Origin: Planctomycetaceae bacterium UBA4732
GTDB taxonomy: Bacteria; Planctomycetota; Planctomycetia; Gemmatales; Gemmataceae
Assembly (NCBI GenBank): GCA_002404095.1
Contig: DHJA01000083.1
Location: 1-17,816, forward strand
DNA: 17,816 bases
Reading direction: 5' to 3'
The number at the start of each line of letters is the position of its first letter. Position 1 is the first letter of the stretch. Position numbers and translations under genes: made by a program. The notes under the pieces were generated by a model. That model ran no database searches. It was not told the origin of the DNA and worked only from the letters and a program-made list of their open reading frames with translations. Shown piece after piece: positions 10,289 through 17,816 of this stretch.

Positions 10289-11501
10289 AATCGCGGCCCA
10301 AGAATCGCAGCAACTTCTCCGCCGCGGCCTCGGCGAACACCGGATCATTAATATGCAAATCCAGTTCCACTAACTCCACGTCCGGACTCATCCAATTGCG
10401 CAGGCTCTGAAACAGGGCGGCGTCGGCCTTCGGGTTCCAGAACACCCCGCCTTCGCGATCCAGAGCCGACACGCCGCGAAGCGGCACAAGCACCGCCGTC
10501 GGCCCGCGCGCCGCGCTGGCTTTGTGGGCGATCTCCTTGCCGAGTTGGTCGTTCTCCTCCGGTGTGGTGCGCATCAGCGTCACGGACGAATTGTGGGCGT
10601 GGAAGAGCCGGCCGCGATACTTCTCCGGCACGCTGTCCGGCGAACCGAAGTTGACCATGTCCAACGCCCCAAGCGAGATCACCTGCGGTACGCCGCGCAA
10701 AGCCGCCGCCGTCATGCGGTCGCGGCCCGCGCTGAAGACGCCGCCAGCCAGTTCGTCGGCCAGCTCCGTCGTCGTCAGGTCGAGGACGCCGACGATTTGG
10801 CCCTCCGCGATGAACTTCTCCATCGTGAGGCCGCCGGTGCCGGTTGCATGGAAGACCAGCGTTTCATAGCCGGCCCGCTCGACGTGGACGCGGGCGGCGT
10901 CCACGCACGGAGTTGTTACGCCGAACATCGTCGCCGCGATCATTGGCCGGTCGTCGCCGTCGGTCGTCGGGGCGGACATTCCGCGCACCATGCCGGCCAT
11001 GGCCGCCGCCGCGTTGGCCAGTACGCGGCGATTGATACGATTGAGACCGCTTATGTCTACGACCGAGTACATCATGCAAACATCGCTCTGGCCGACGTAG
11101 GGCCGCACCTGTCCGCTGGCCATCGTGCTGACCATCAGCTTGGGTACGCCGAACGGCAGGGCGCGCATAGCCGCCGTGCCGATGGCGGTTCCGGCCGAGC
11201 CGCCGAGACTGAGAACGCCGTCCACGCGCCCCTGAAGATAAAGTTCTTGGGCGATGCGGGCGGCGCCGCGCGCCGCGGCTTCGACGGCTCGGCCGCGGTC
11301 GCCGGACTTGCGGAGGGCGTCGAGGTCTTCGCCGGCCGCGGCAAAGACTTGTTCGCGCGGCACGTCCGGCGGGAACGCCGGCGGCCGCAATATGCCGGCG
11401 TCCAGTACCAGCATGTCCACACCGGCGGCGCGCAGTGCGTCCCGGACGTACTGAAACTCGATGCCCTTGGTGTCCAGCGTACCGATCAGCAGGACGGCCA
11501 T
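10287..11501 (-). CDS. Tm-1-like / UPF0261 family protein
   Basis: The 404-aa product matches the UPF0261 (Tm-1-like) family along its length. It has MAVLLIGTLDTKGIEF at the N-terminus, SLGGSAGT near 98-105, GVPKLMVSTMASG, and a second domain with a VFHATGTGG-like stretch. The plant homologue Tm-1 binds ATP and inhibits tobamovirus replication protein; the bacterial role is unknown. It often sits beside a TIM-barrel partner (phosphoenolpyruvate hydrolase-like), but none is here. The ATG has AAGGA eight bases upstream and lies 14 bases after the previous stop, so it is probably the last gene of a three-gene unit. Confidence 0.88.
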   Translation of the reverse strand: MAVLLIGTLDTKGIEFQYVRDALRAAGVDMLVLDAGILRPPAFPPDVPREQVFAAAGEDLDALRKSGDRGRAVEAAARGAARIAQELYLQGRVDGVLSLGGSAGTAIGTAAMRALPFGVPKLMVSTMASGQVRPYVGQSDVCMMYSVVDISGLNRINRRVLANAAAAMAGMVRGMSAPTTDGDDRPMIAATMFGVTTPCVDAARVHVERAGYETLVFHATGTGGLTMEKFIAEGQIVGVLDLTTTELADELAGGVFSAGRDRMTAAALRGVPQVISLGALDMVNFGSPDSVPEKYRGRLFHAHNSSVTLMRTTPEENDQLGKEIAHKASAARGPTAVLVPLRGVSALDREGGVFWNPKADAALFQSLRNWMSPDVELVELDLHINDPVFAEAAAEKLLRFLGRD

Positions 11502-11515
11502 AAACTATTTCCTTT

Positions 11516-12145
11516 TCACCCGCGCCGGTACTTGTCGTCGGGTGGGGAATCGTTCCGGCGCGGCTCGTCGCGCTCCGGTCGCCGACGGCCCGACGACTGA
11601 TCCCATTTCTCGCGGACGATCTCTTCCACTTCCGGCGTGATGCTGCCGCGCGTCATCTCGCGGTAAGCCCGCGTGAAGTCGGAATGGACGTTTTTGAGGG
11701 TGATCGTGTCGTCCGTGATTTCGACGGCATTGATCTGCGTGACGGCCAGGACGATAAGCGTGATGAGCCAGGCGATGAATAGGAAGCCATCGAACGCCAG
11801 GAGCAGGAGGCCAACGATCGACTGCGGCCCGCCGGGGTCTTCGCCGTCTCCGATGGCGTACACCACCCCCCCGACGATGGCTAGTAGGACCAGCACGCCC
11901 AGGCCGCCCAGGCCGATGAGGTAACGGATCGACCAGTGGTTCTTGTGCTGGTCGCACAGCGGAATCGGTGCCCGCCGGCGCTTGACGAACCAGACGCCGA
12001 TAATCGGCGGCACGAAGCGCGCCCAGGGCGGCATCCACGAGAAGGCTTTCACCGGGCGAACCGTGGAAGGCTGGCCGCACCTCATGCAAACGTCCGGCAA
12101 ATCTTCCGCGTCCAGGTCGTAAAAGTCCAAGCGCACGTCTGCCAT
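11516..12145 (-). CDS. Membrane protein with N-terminal cysteine motif, 209 aa
   Basis: The N-terminal cytosolic part has CMRCG with a later C.QH (LCDQHKNHW), a possible zinc-binding site. Hydrophobic segments follow around PWARFVPPIIGVWFV, RYLIGLGGLGVLVLLAIVGG and LLLLAFDGFLFIAWLITLIV, so two to three membrane spans are likely. A short globular part and a charged Arg/Asp/Pro-rich tail end the protein. ATG at 12143-12145 is chosen for its GGAG (six-base spacing); the frame extends 28 codons upstream without support. It lies 34 bases after the 424-aa gene. The function is not recognised. Confidence 0.78.
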   Translation of the reverse strand: MADVRLDFYDLDAEDLPDVCMRCGQPSTVRPVKAFSWMPPWARFVPPIIGVWFVKRRRAPIPLCDQHKNHWSIRYLIGLGGLGVLVLLAIVGGVVYAIGDGEDPGGPQSIVGLLLLAFDGFLFIAWLITLIVLAVTQINAVEITDDTITLKNVHSDFTRAYREMTRGSITPEVEEIVREKWDQSSGRRRPERDEPRRNDSPPDDKYRRG

Positions 12146-12179
12146 GATGTTCTCCTCTTTGACACAACTTTTGTCCTTA

Positions 12180-13454
12180 TCAATGCGTCTTTCTCGACGC
12201 GAACAGCAGCAACGCCCCTTCCTCGACAAGGCCGGCCTCGCGCTCCTCCGCCGTGATTCCGTGACGGCCCTCGGCGTTGCTCAAGGTATATTGTCCCGCC
12301 CGACGTAGCTGTTGCAAACCGCTGTCGAAGGCGCCGCGGTCCACAGGCACGGCCGACCGTAAATCTACCAGATCGACGATATTGTGCGATCCCTTTTGGC
12401 GATCAAGCTGGTCGAATGCCGCGCCGAAGGCGGCGGCGAAATCGACCACGACGGGCGAGCGGGGGGCGTCAGCCCCCTGATTACTCGAAGAATCAGAGGG
12501 CTTACGCCCCCCGCTCGCCTGGACCGGAAGGTTCAGGTCGGCAAACAAGAACAGATGCGGCTTCTTCTTGACGTGCAGCCAGCCGACGGCCGGCGACCGC
12601 TTCTCCGCAGCGATGCGGGCTACGACGGCGGCCTCGAACGCCGCCTGCAACGGCTTCGCCACTTTCTTCTTAAGGTCCGTCACCGCCACGGCCTGATGGT
12701 CGGGTTTGCGCACCGCAATCACGGCGTATTCCAGCAGGACGGCGCTGCGGAGAAGTGCGTCGCGGTCCTCCGTCAGAGCCAGGGGCGAGGCAGGGTCGCG
12801 CGGCGCCGCCGAAAGCGTTCTGCCGGCGAATGGCGGTAGTGCCGTCGCCTCCTTCACCAAGGCCGGCCCAGCTGCGGAATTGGCTTGGGTTATCAAATCC
12901 TTCAAGGAGAGCGGATAGGCGTTTTCGCCTTGCGACCGCAGCGTCTCCAGGGTCCGCATTAACTTTTGCGACAACTCGACCGCCGGCGGCGGCAGCGTCC
13001 GCAAATAGAGTTGCGGCTTGCCTCGGACCTCCACGACGCCGACCGTCGCCGGCAGCGACCCATCGGTCAGGCGGCGTTGCAAGGCGGCCGTGAACGCGGC
13101 CTTCAGCGACTTGGCTGCCTTGCCGATCAACTTTGCGGATGGGTGAAGGCGCTTTTCCGGCGTACACAACAAAGACAGGATAAATTCCACCAGGCGCGGG
13201 CTGTCCGCGAGACGTTCGGCGTCCTCGGCCAAAGCGACGGGGCTGTCGGCGTGTTTGTTCGCGGCGAGAAGGCGAGCGGCGAAAGGTTTCTTTTTCAGCG
13301 CCTTAACGGCGAGTTCCCGCGGCGCCAAGGGGTCGGCTAGGACGGAGAGGCGTGCGAGGGTCGGCGGGTAAGCGTCGCCGCCTTGCTCGCGCAATCGTTC
13401 CAGGGTTTGGACCATCTTGCCCGCCAATTCGGCGGCCGCGTCGGATTTGGGCAT
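12180..13454 (-). CDS. Internally duplicated hypothetical protein, 424 aa
   Basis: Two tandem copies of a ~145-aa unit are visible. Copy 1 (about 11-155) runs from MVQTLERLREQGGDAYP through SPVALAEDAERL to VEVRGKPQLYLRTL. Copy 2 (about 162-308) runs from LMRTLETLRSQGENAYP through SPLALTEDRDALL to LHVKKKPHLFLFADL. A linker at 313-334 is encoded by a palindromic repeat. A C-terminal ~90-aa segment (LDRQKGSHNIVDLVDLRSAV... QQLRRAGQYTLS) resembles a winged helix. No signal peptide or membrane span is seen. The ribosome-binding site is weak (GAGAAG). It is the first gene of a three-gene minus-strand unit. The family is not recognised; a DNA-binding or adaptor role is only suggested by the last segment. 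Confidence 0.8.
   Translation of the reverse strand: MPKSDAAAELAGKMVQTLERLREQGGDAYPPTLARLSVLADPLAPRELAVKALKKKPFAARLLAANKHADSPVALAEDAERLADSPRLVEFILSLLCTPEKRLHPSAKLIGKAAKSLKAAFTAALQRRLTDGSLPATVGVVEVRGKPQLYLRTLPPPAVELSQKLMRTLETLRSQGENAYPLSLKDLITQANSAAGPALVKEATALPPFAGRTLSAAPRDPASPLALTEDRDALLRSAVLLEYAVIAVRKPDHQAVAVTDLKKKVAKPLQAAFEAAVVARIAAEKRSPAVGWLHVKKKPHLFLFADLNLPVQASGGRKPSDSSSNQGADAPRSPVVVDFAAAFGAAFDQLDRQKGSHNIVDLVDLRSAVPVDRGAFDSGLQQLRRAGQYTLSNAEGRHGITAEEREAGLVEEGALLLFASRKTH
12454..12519. repeat. 66-bp imperfect palindrome inside a coding region
   Basis: The arms 12454-12482 and 12491-12519 (29 bases each, two mismatches) flank an 8-base loop. The sequence class (GCGAGCGGGGGGCGT...) looks like an intergenic palindromic element. 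It is 66 bases long, exactly 22 codons, and keeps the frame of the 424-aa gene, where it encodes a Ser/Gly/Pro-rich linker between the second repeat unit and the C-terminal segment. Confidence 0.85.
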
Positions 13455-13780
13455 TGGCTTCTCAAAATAACTCCGTTATCGCGCTACCGCTCGGGAACAC
13501 CGAAAGGTCCATGCGCGCCTCCGTCAGATGCCTGCTTCCCTCGTTCAGTCGCTGAACACGAACCCATTGGCATTGAACAGCAGCCGACGCGCCTTCGCCA
13601 GCCCATGATTCTTCGCGTGTATAGCTTTCGATTCGGACAGTCCGACCGATTTCGGATTTCGGTTGGCGTCGTTTTTTTTACTTGCCTTATAGATTCTACC
13701 TAGCTTGCCATAGCGCCCTATCGGTCGTATGGGTTATGCCTGTTCGCCGCCCCCGGCGATCCCCCAAGGCTCCGTCCGCG
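13455..13780. other. Divergent intergenic region
   Basis: These ~325 bases separate the 424-aa gene (minus) and the AAA+ remnant (plus). No gene with a ribosome-binding site or known motif is seen. It contains a run of eight or nine T near 13672-13680 and an AT-richer stretch to about 13735, the likely promoter area for one or both directions. I could not fix reliable promoter boxes. Confidence 0.4.
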
Positions 13781-14463
13781 ATGAATGATATTATTGATTC
13801 CCTTCGTGGCAAATTGGCCTTCGCCGCTTTCGTGGGCCGGTCGCCCCTGTTCGTCGAGGCCGTCCGCCGACTGCCGTGCATCGCCAAGGACCTGGCTCCT
13901 GTCCTTATCGAGGGCGAAACCGGCACCGGGAAGGAGCTGGTGCACGCGCCCTGCATTATCTCGGGCCGCGCGCCGGATTCCCGTTCGCGGCGGTCAATTG
14001 CGGCGCCCTGCCGGAAACGCTTCTTGAGGACGAATTGTTCGGCCATGAACGCGGCGCCTTCACCGACGCCCGCGGCCGCCGCGAAGGTCTGATCGCCCAG
14101 GCCGAGAAAGGCACCCTCTACCTAGACGAGATCGACAGCCTGTCGCGCAAGGCCCAAGTTTCCTTGCTGCGCGTCCTTCAGGAAGGGCGTTACCGTCCCG
14201 TCGGCTCTAGCGAAGAAAGATGCGCCGACGTACGCGTGGTGGCGGCGACCAATGCCCCGCTAGACCTGATGGTGCAAACGGGCGCATTCCGAGCCGACTT
14301 GTATTACCGGCTGTGCGTGTTCCACGTCCGCCTACCCCCGCTCCGCCAACGCATGGAAGACGTTCCGCCGCTGGCCGTGCATTTCCTCGAGAAGCACGCT
14401 TCCGACGAGGAACACGTCACGCAGCGGGATCGTGAAAAACTTGAAGGCCATGGCGCCTGGTAA
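13781..14463 (+). pseudogene. Sigma-54 activator AAA+ domain remnant (frameshift and truncation)
   Basis: Frame 1 reads FVGRSPLFVEAVRRL and the Walker A GETGTGKELV. The homology then continues in frame +1 as ARALHYLG, ELFGHERGAFTDA, TLYLDEIDSL (Walker B), VRVVAATN and LYYRLCVFHVRLPPLR. Restoring one base near 13941-13943 (GGTGCACGC read as GGT-N-GCACGC) would rejoin them. The second frame stops at LEGHGAW, just where family members have WPGNVREL, so the lid end and DNA-binding helix-turn-helix are missing. The sigma-54 contact loop reads GAFTDA rather than GAFTGA. ATG 13781 is used; an in-frame ATG at 13736 is possible. No receiver domain is encoded. Bases 14464-14628 downstream are low-complexity GC-rich sequence with no gene. 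A sequencing error could explain the frameshift but not the truncation. Confidence 0.8.
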
Positions 14464-14628
14464 AAATAGGGGGAAAAGTTTCACGCTCGCTGCGCTCGCC
14501 CAGCAACGCAATGTAATCCCCCCGCTCCGGCAACTCCGCCGCAGCTCGGCTGCGTTCCGCTACGGCATCCGCCTCCGCTCCACTCCGCTCCGTGCGGCTA
14601 CGTTGCCTCCGCTACTCCTGGACTTGCC

Positions 14629-15489
14629 TTACTTGGCTCCAACCTCAGGAACTGCGGCCAGGCGGAACCCGAGGTCCTGGAACCTGTAGGCCGGCTCGTC
14701 CCTGCCGCGGTACGCCGACCGGCAGTTCCCGCCGTCGAGGCCCCAGCTCCCGCCACGCAGCACGCGAGCCAGGGCCAGTGGGCCGGTCGGATCGTACAAG
14801 TCCTCACACCACTGCCACACGTTGCCATGCATGTCGTACAGACCCAGCTTGTTCGGCGGGTACGAGCCCACCTTCGTCGTGCGACCCAGGTACGGCCCCT
14901 TCTCGCCCTTGCCGAATGGATAGTTGCCGTTGAAGTTCGCGTCCTTGGACGACAGGTCGTTCGTCGGCTTCTCGAAGTAGAAGTGATACGAGCATTCTTC
15001 CTCCGAAGTGGCACCGCCCCGACAGGCATATTCCCATTCCGCCTCCGTCGGCAAGCGATACGTCCAGCCCTTGCCCTTCTCTTTCTCGTTCAGCTTCTTG
15101 ATGAACTCCTGGGCGTGGTTCCACGACACCGACTCCACCGGAAATTGCTTCAGGTCTTCATCCTTGATGTCCTTGACCTTGTCTTTCCCCACGCCATCAC
15201 GGGAGAAATAGCTCGGGTTATTGCCCATCAGTTCCTGCCACTGCCCCTGCGTCACCGTGTAGATCGCGATCTCGAAATCCTCATTGATCTCCGTCTTCTT
15301 GGCCGAGCCCTTCGCGCCGTTCCAGCCCATGTAGAAGGTCCCCTTCGGCAGCGACACGAACTTCATCCCCAGCGGACCTTCCCGCGGCTTGGGCGGCTCC
15401 GCCCGGACGCTGTGGAAGACTGGCGAGCAAGCGTTGGCGGTCAGGGCGGCCGCGAGGCAGGACATCAACAGGATGCGACGCGACGACAT
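14629..15489 (-). CDS. Secreted SUMF1/FGE-sulfatase domain protein, 286 aa
   Basis: An N-terminal signal peptide (MSSRRILLMSCLAAALTANAC) exports the protein; the cleavage region is not a classic lipobox. The remainder is a SUMF1 (formylglycine-generating-enzyme-like, C-type-lectin-related) domain: MKFVSLPKGTFYMG (42-55), VESVSWNHAQEF (118-129), YRLPTEAEWEYACRGG (144-159), GLYDMHGNVWQWCED (216-230), RVLRGGSW (242-249) and LGFRLA (273-278). True FGE uses a Cys pair in the GGS...C....C segment; here only one Cys (256, NCRSAYR) is present, so it is probably not a sulfatase-activating enzyme. The ATG has AAGGAG seven bases upstream. A plausible sigma-70 promoter lies ~50 bases upstream. Confidence 0.9.
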   Translation of the reverse strand: MSSRRILLMSCLAAALTANACSPVFHSVRAEPPKPREGPLGMKFVSLPKGTFYMGWNGAKGSAKKTEINEDFEIAIYTVTQGQWQELMGNNPSYFSRDGVGKDKVKDIKDEDLKQFPVESVSWNHAQEFIKKLNEKEKGKGWTYRLPTEAEWEYACRGGATSEEECSYHFYFEKPTNDLSSKDANFNGNYPFGKGEKGPYLGRTTKVGSYPPNKLGLYDMHGNVWQWCEDLYDPTGPLALARVLRGGSWGLDGGNCRSAYRGRDEPAYRFQDLGFRLAAVPEVGAK

Positions 15490-15938
15490 GAGCAGGCTCC
15501 TTCAACGCCAAGACATGGACAAAAGGGGCGACCTCGTCAATTATCACCCGACGCGCGAGCAGAAGCAACGAAAAAGCAGGGCCAGGCCCTCGCGTCAGGA
15601 GCCTAACGCGGATCAGCTTCCGATTCGAGCAAGCCCCGCGCGAGTCCGTGCTTTCTCGCAAGTCCTCCACCTGCGGCCGTCGCCTCTTCGCAGAATGGCG
15701 GACTGGACCGACGCGGCGGCGTTGCTCCAGAAGGCGGAGGAGCGGCCAGAATAGCCACGGAACGATGGCCGAGCTGTCGGAATCGGACCAGGCCATCCCC
15801 TCGACAGCCGCCCGGCCCGACGCAGAGCAGCCTGTTTCCGCTGCTGAGACATGACGGATCGACACAAACCATTATGACTGATTGCCTTGCGTTATTCGAC
15901 AAGTGGTTCTTGGCCAAGGGTATGCATAATCCGGGCTA
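15490..15938. other. Divergent intergenic region before the collagen-like gene
   Basis: These ~450 bases contain no convincing gene on either strand; long open frames here lack family motifs. It holds the candidate promoter of the SUMF1 gene on the minus strand. The sequence just before 15939 is odd: the collagen-like frame is open only back to 15930 (TAA at 15927-15929), and no ribosome-binding site is seen. Confidence 0.45.
15540..15568 (-). promoter_or_regulatory. Candidate sigma-70 promoter of the SUMF1 gene
   Basis: On the minus strand TTGCTT (15563-15568) and GATAAT (15540-15545) are separated by exactly 17 bases, about 50 bases upstream of the SUMF1-domain start codon. The boxes match the consensus fairly well (4 and 5 of 6). 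There is no experimental support. Confidence 0.4.
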
Positions 15939-17324
15939 GTGACCTCGACGAACGAGTTCTTCAACAGCCCGATGGAGGGCGGCGGCACGAACTCCGGGTT
16001 CGTCAACGCGCTCTACCGGGACGCCCTGGGCCGTCCGCCTACGGACGCCGGCGGCCAAGCCGACGTCGTCGCGCTGAACAACGGAACGCAAACCCCGTCG
16101 CAGGTGGCCAAGGCGGTCCTGATAAGTCCGGAATATCAGCAGGATGTGGTCAATGCCGATTACCTTCGGTTCCTGGGCCGGTCGGCGATGAGCGATCCGC
16201 AGTCGCAAGGCTTTGTGAACGCTCTCGCGGCGGGTCAGACGCAGCAGACCGTGGAAATAAACATCCTGGGCAGCCAAGAATACCTCAATGACCGGGGCGC
16301 AACCGGACCAACAGGGGCCACGGGCCCGACCGGCGCGACAGGCGCAACCGGAGCGACAGGAGTCATGGGCGCGACGGGCGCGACCGGAACCACGGGGGCG
16401 ACAGGAGCCCCAGGCGCGACGGGCGCCACGGGCTCGACAGGGGTCATGGGCGCGACCGGAGTCACGGGCGCGACGGGTGCAACCGGGGCGACAGGCGCCA
16501 CAGGTCCACAGGGCTTGCAGGGCGTCGCTGGTCAGAACGGGGCCAACGGGCAGAACGGACTCGCTGGCCCGACGGGACAGGCGGGAAGGGACGGAACTAA
16601 CGGGACCAATGGGATTAACGGGACCAACGGGACCAACGGCGTCACAGGGCCGACGGGACCACAAGGCGCTACTGGGGCGAAGGGTGCTGACGGCGCGCAA
16701 GGCGCCGCCGGACCGCAAGGTAACGCGGGTGCGACCGGGGCCACGGGCGCCATGGGCGCGACGGGCGCGACGGGTGCGACCGGAGCCACGGGTACGACGG
16801 GCGCCACGGGCGCGACCGGAGACATGGGCGCGACGGGGGCAACAGGCGCCACCGGGACGACGGGTTCTCAGGGTGTGCAGGGCGCGCAGGGGCCGGTCGG
16901 AGCGCAGGGCGCTACCGGATCGACGGGCGTCGTCAACAGCGCTTTCGCCTTTGGTCCAATCGGGACTATCCCCGCCGATAACGCCTTCCACGCCGCAGCC
17001 CAGGCGACACTGTCGATTTCCGCGGGACAGCACGTCTTTGTCGTCGCTGATGCGGCTCTTGGATCGTCAGTGGCCGTCTCTAACTTCAGGGTGGACGTCG
17101 GCTATCAAATTGGCGCGGGACCGCTGACAGAGCCAAGCAACTCCACACCACTCTTGTTCACACCGAACGGCTCCATCGTCCCCCGCCAGGATTTCGCCGT
17201 GACCGCAAACTTCATAGCGCCCTCAACAGGCATCTACAACATAGGCTTCATCGCAGAAGCCGATAGCCCTGGCGGCGACTTGAACAACAACACTTCCAGC
17301 CAAGTCTCCGTGTTGGTCTTCTAG
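15939..17324 (+). CDS. DUF4214 and collagen-like (Gly-X-Y) surface protein, 461 aa, start uncertain
   Basis: Residues ~20-118 form a DUF4214-type region ([49 protein letters not shown]), common in large exported proteins. Residues 120-330 are 70 uninterrupted Gly-X-Y triplets, mostly GAT with GPT, GTT and GVM, and a central GTNG/GQNG-rich part. Thr-rich Y positions recall Bacillus BclA, where Thr is glycosylated. The C-terminal ~130 residues form a beta-rich domain ([36 protein letters not shown]) resembling the TNF/C1q-like heads that trimerise collagen-like proteins. The start is GTG at 15939, or ATG at 15972; neither has a ribosome-binding site, and no signal peptide exists. The first residues ([10 protein letters not shown]) look like the end of a further DUF4214 repeat, so the 5' part may be lost. 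Confidence 0.82.
   Translation: MTSTNEFFNSPMEGGGTNSGFVNALYRDALGRPPTDAGGQADVVALNNGTQTPSQVAKAVLISPEYQQDVVNADYLRFLGRSAMSDPQSQGFVNALAAGQTQQTVEINILGSQEYLNDRGATGPTGATGPTGATGATGATGVMGATGATGTTGATGAPGATGATGSTGVMGATGVTGATGATGATGATGPQGLQGVAGQNGANGQNGLAGPTGQAGRDGTNGTNGINGTNGTNGVTGPTGPQGATGAKGADGAQGAAGPQGNAGATGATGAMGATGATGATGATGTTGATGATGDMGATGATGATGTTGSQGVQGAQGPVGAQGATGSTGVVNSAFAFGPIGTIPADNAFHAAAQATLSISAGQHVFVVADAALGSSVAVSNFRVDVGYQIGAGPLTEPSNSTPLLFTPNGSIVPRQDFAVTANFIAPSTGIYNIGFIAEADSPGGDLNNNTSSQVSVLVF
16296..16928 (+). repeat. Gly-X-Y triplet repeat DNA (degenerate 9-base units)
   Basis: About 630 bases of degenerate GGCGCGACG/GGCGCCACG-type units encode the collagen-like segment. Synonymous variation (GGA, GGC, GGG and GGT for Gly; ACA, ACG and ACC for Thr) is frequent, so it is not a recent exact expansion. 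Long open frames on the other strand here are by-products of the repeat. Confidence 0.85.
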
Positions 17325-17415
17325 CGCGGAAGCTATGGGAGAGAGGCCGGGCGCCGTACTCATACAACGACCAGCCCCTGGATTCACGAAGTCTACCCCG
17401 AAAGGGCAAAATAGG

Positions 17416-17454
17416 ACCGGAGACGTTCATCGAACCTCGTTGAACGTCTCCGGT
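17416..17454 (+). terminator. Intrinsic-terminator-like hairpin after the collagen-like gene
   Basis: Perfect 14-bp arms (ACCGGAGACGTTCA at 17416-17429 and its reverse complement at 17441-17454) with an 11-base loop are followed by TCTTCTGTTATT, a broken T-rich tract. It lies about 90 bases after the stop of the collagen-like gene and ~40 bases before the glycosyltransferase-like fragment. Confidence 0.65.
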
Positions 17455-17496
17455 TCTTCTGTTATTACTGTCTGTAACTTGTGGGAAAACAGTGAT

Positions 17497-17619
17497 ATGA
17501 AGGTTGCGGTTTACATCATCGCCAAAAACGAGGCGTCCGCCGCGAAGGAGGGTCGCTCGCCTAATGAGGCCGCACTCCGCCAAGGCCAACGCGGCGAAAC
17601 ATCAGGGAAGCGATGCTAA
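17497..17619 (+). pseudogene. Fragment resembling the start of a family-2 glycosyltransferase
   Basis: The first residues MKVAVYIIAKNEAS match the typical N-terminus of GT2-type glycosyltransferases (hydrophobic strand followed by KNE). Similarity stops after about 15 residues; what follows is Ala/Arg/Gln-rich, has no donor-binding motif and ends after 40 codons, overlapping the opposite-strand PIN gene. It may be the left end of a gene broken by recombination or insertion of the toxin gene. The match is short and could be chance. Confidence 0.4.
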
Positions 17620-17816
17620 CGAGATAATGAAAGGGAACTGCGTTTGTAGGTTTTTGACAAGCTTGTCGTCCGCGGTAATGAACGGGCATCCCTCGCGCTC
17701 GGCCAGGGCCACGTAGAGGCAGTCGTAAGCGCCTATCCTTTTCTGGGAGGAGACGGCGTAGGCCCTTGTTAAAAGTGGAACAATGGGAAATAGCTGAGAG
17801 CCTGTGCGAAAAGGGC
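17602..17816 (-). CDS. vapC: PIN-domain protein (VapC-like toxin), C-terminal part, cut by the window edge
   Basis: The last 70 codons are visible; the frame is open to the right edge and the start lies outside. The sequence AYAVSSQKRIGAYDCLYVALAER followed by CPFITADDKLVKNLQ is the C-terminal half of a PIN-domain ribonuclease. It contains the conserved YD.LYVALAE helix and the TADDKL acidic site that binds Mg2+. Such VapC toxins cleave tRNA or rRNA and are paired with a VapB antitoxin gene just upstream, which would be right of this window. The stop is TGA at 17602-17604. Confidence 0.8.
   Translation of the reverse strand, partial: PFRTGSQLFPIVPLLTRAYAVSSQKRIGAYDCLYVALAEREGCPFITADDKLVKNLQTQFPFIISLASLP

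Noticed and set aside
10524..11600. Long plus-strand open frame opposite the UPF0261 gene (358 codons)
   Set aside because: The minus strand encodes a recognised family across the same bases; the plus frame is an antisense shadow in high-GC DNA.
15281..15865. Minus-strand open frame of 194 codons overlapping the SUMF1 start
   Set aside because: It overlaps the signal peptide and N-terminus of the SUMF1 gene in another frame, is Arg/Ala-rich, and has no recognisable motif or ribosome-binding site.
15936..17033. Long open frame opposite the collagen-like gene (365 codons)
   Set aside because: It is the by-product of the GC-rich Gly-X-Y repeat; its Pro/Val/Arg-rich translation has no motif and no ribosome-binding site.

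Overview
The window is GC-rich (roughly 60% by eye). Its gene set (spore-type PrkA/YeaH/SpoVR module, SUMF1 domain, DUF4214 plus collagen-like repeats, a Tm-1-like/UPF0261 protein, intergenic palindromes, many small genes of unknown function) fits a bacterium of the Planctomycetota best. That assignment is inference from gene content, with no 16S or marker gene in the window.

Positions 1-9379, minus strand: a PrkA-YeaH-SpoVR stress module read right to left. The order is prkA (AAA+ serine protein kinase), four small unknown genes, an orphan hicB-like gene, yeaH (DUF444, VWA domain), spoVR, then an unknown 156-aa gene. Most genes abut or overlap. Both prkA and spoVR carry a full in-frame intein in a highly conserved segment (GH/TNEPE in PrkA, NEGWA/SYWH in SpoVR). 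The two inteins belong to different residue classes and have very different base composition. yeaH has none. A functional kinase and a functional SpoVR therefore both depend on protein splicing. This is the most interesting observation in the window. Several palindromic elements lie between these genes.

Positions 9380-10288: a roughly 500-base upstream region without a convincing gene, a small plus-strand membrane-anchored protein, and a large palindrome between it and the convergent next gene.

Positions 10287-13454, minus strand: three close genes. They are an internally duplicated 424-aa protein with a palindromic repeat inside its reading frame, a 209-aa membrane protein with a cysteine motif, and a Tm-1-like/UPF0261 protein.

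Positions 13455-15489: a sigma-54 activator (AAA+) remnant on the plus strand, broken by a one-base frameshift and cut short before its C-terminal part. A secreted SUMF1-domain protein follows on the minus strand, with a plausible sigma-70 promoter.

Positions 15490-17816: a surface-type protein with an N-terminal DUF4214 region and 70 uninterrupted Gly-X-Y triplets, a terminator, a short fragment resembling the start of a family-2 glycosyltransferase, and the C-terminal part of a PIN-domain (VapC-like) toxin running off the right edge.
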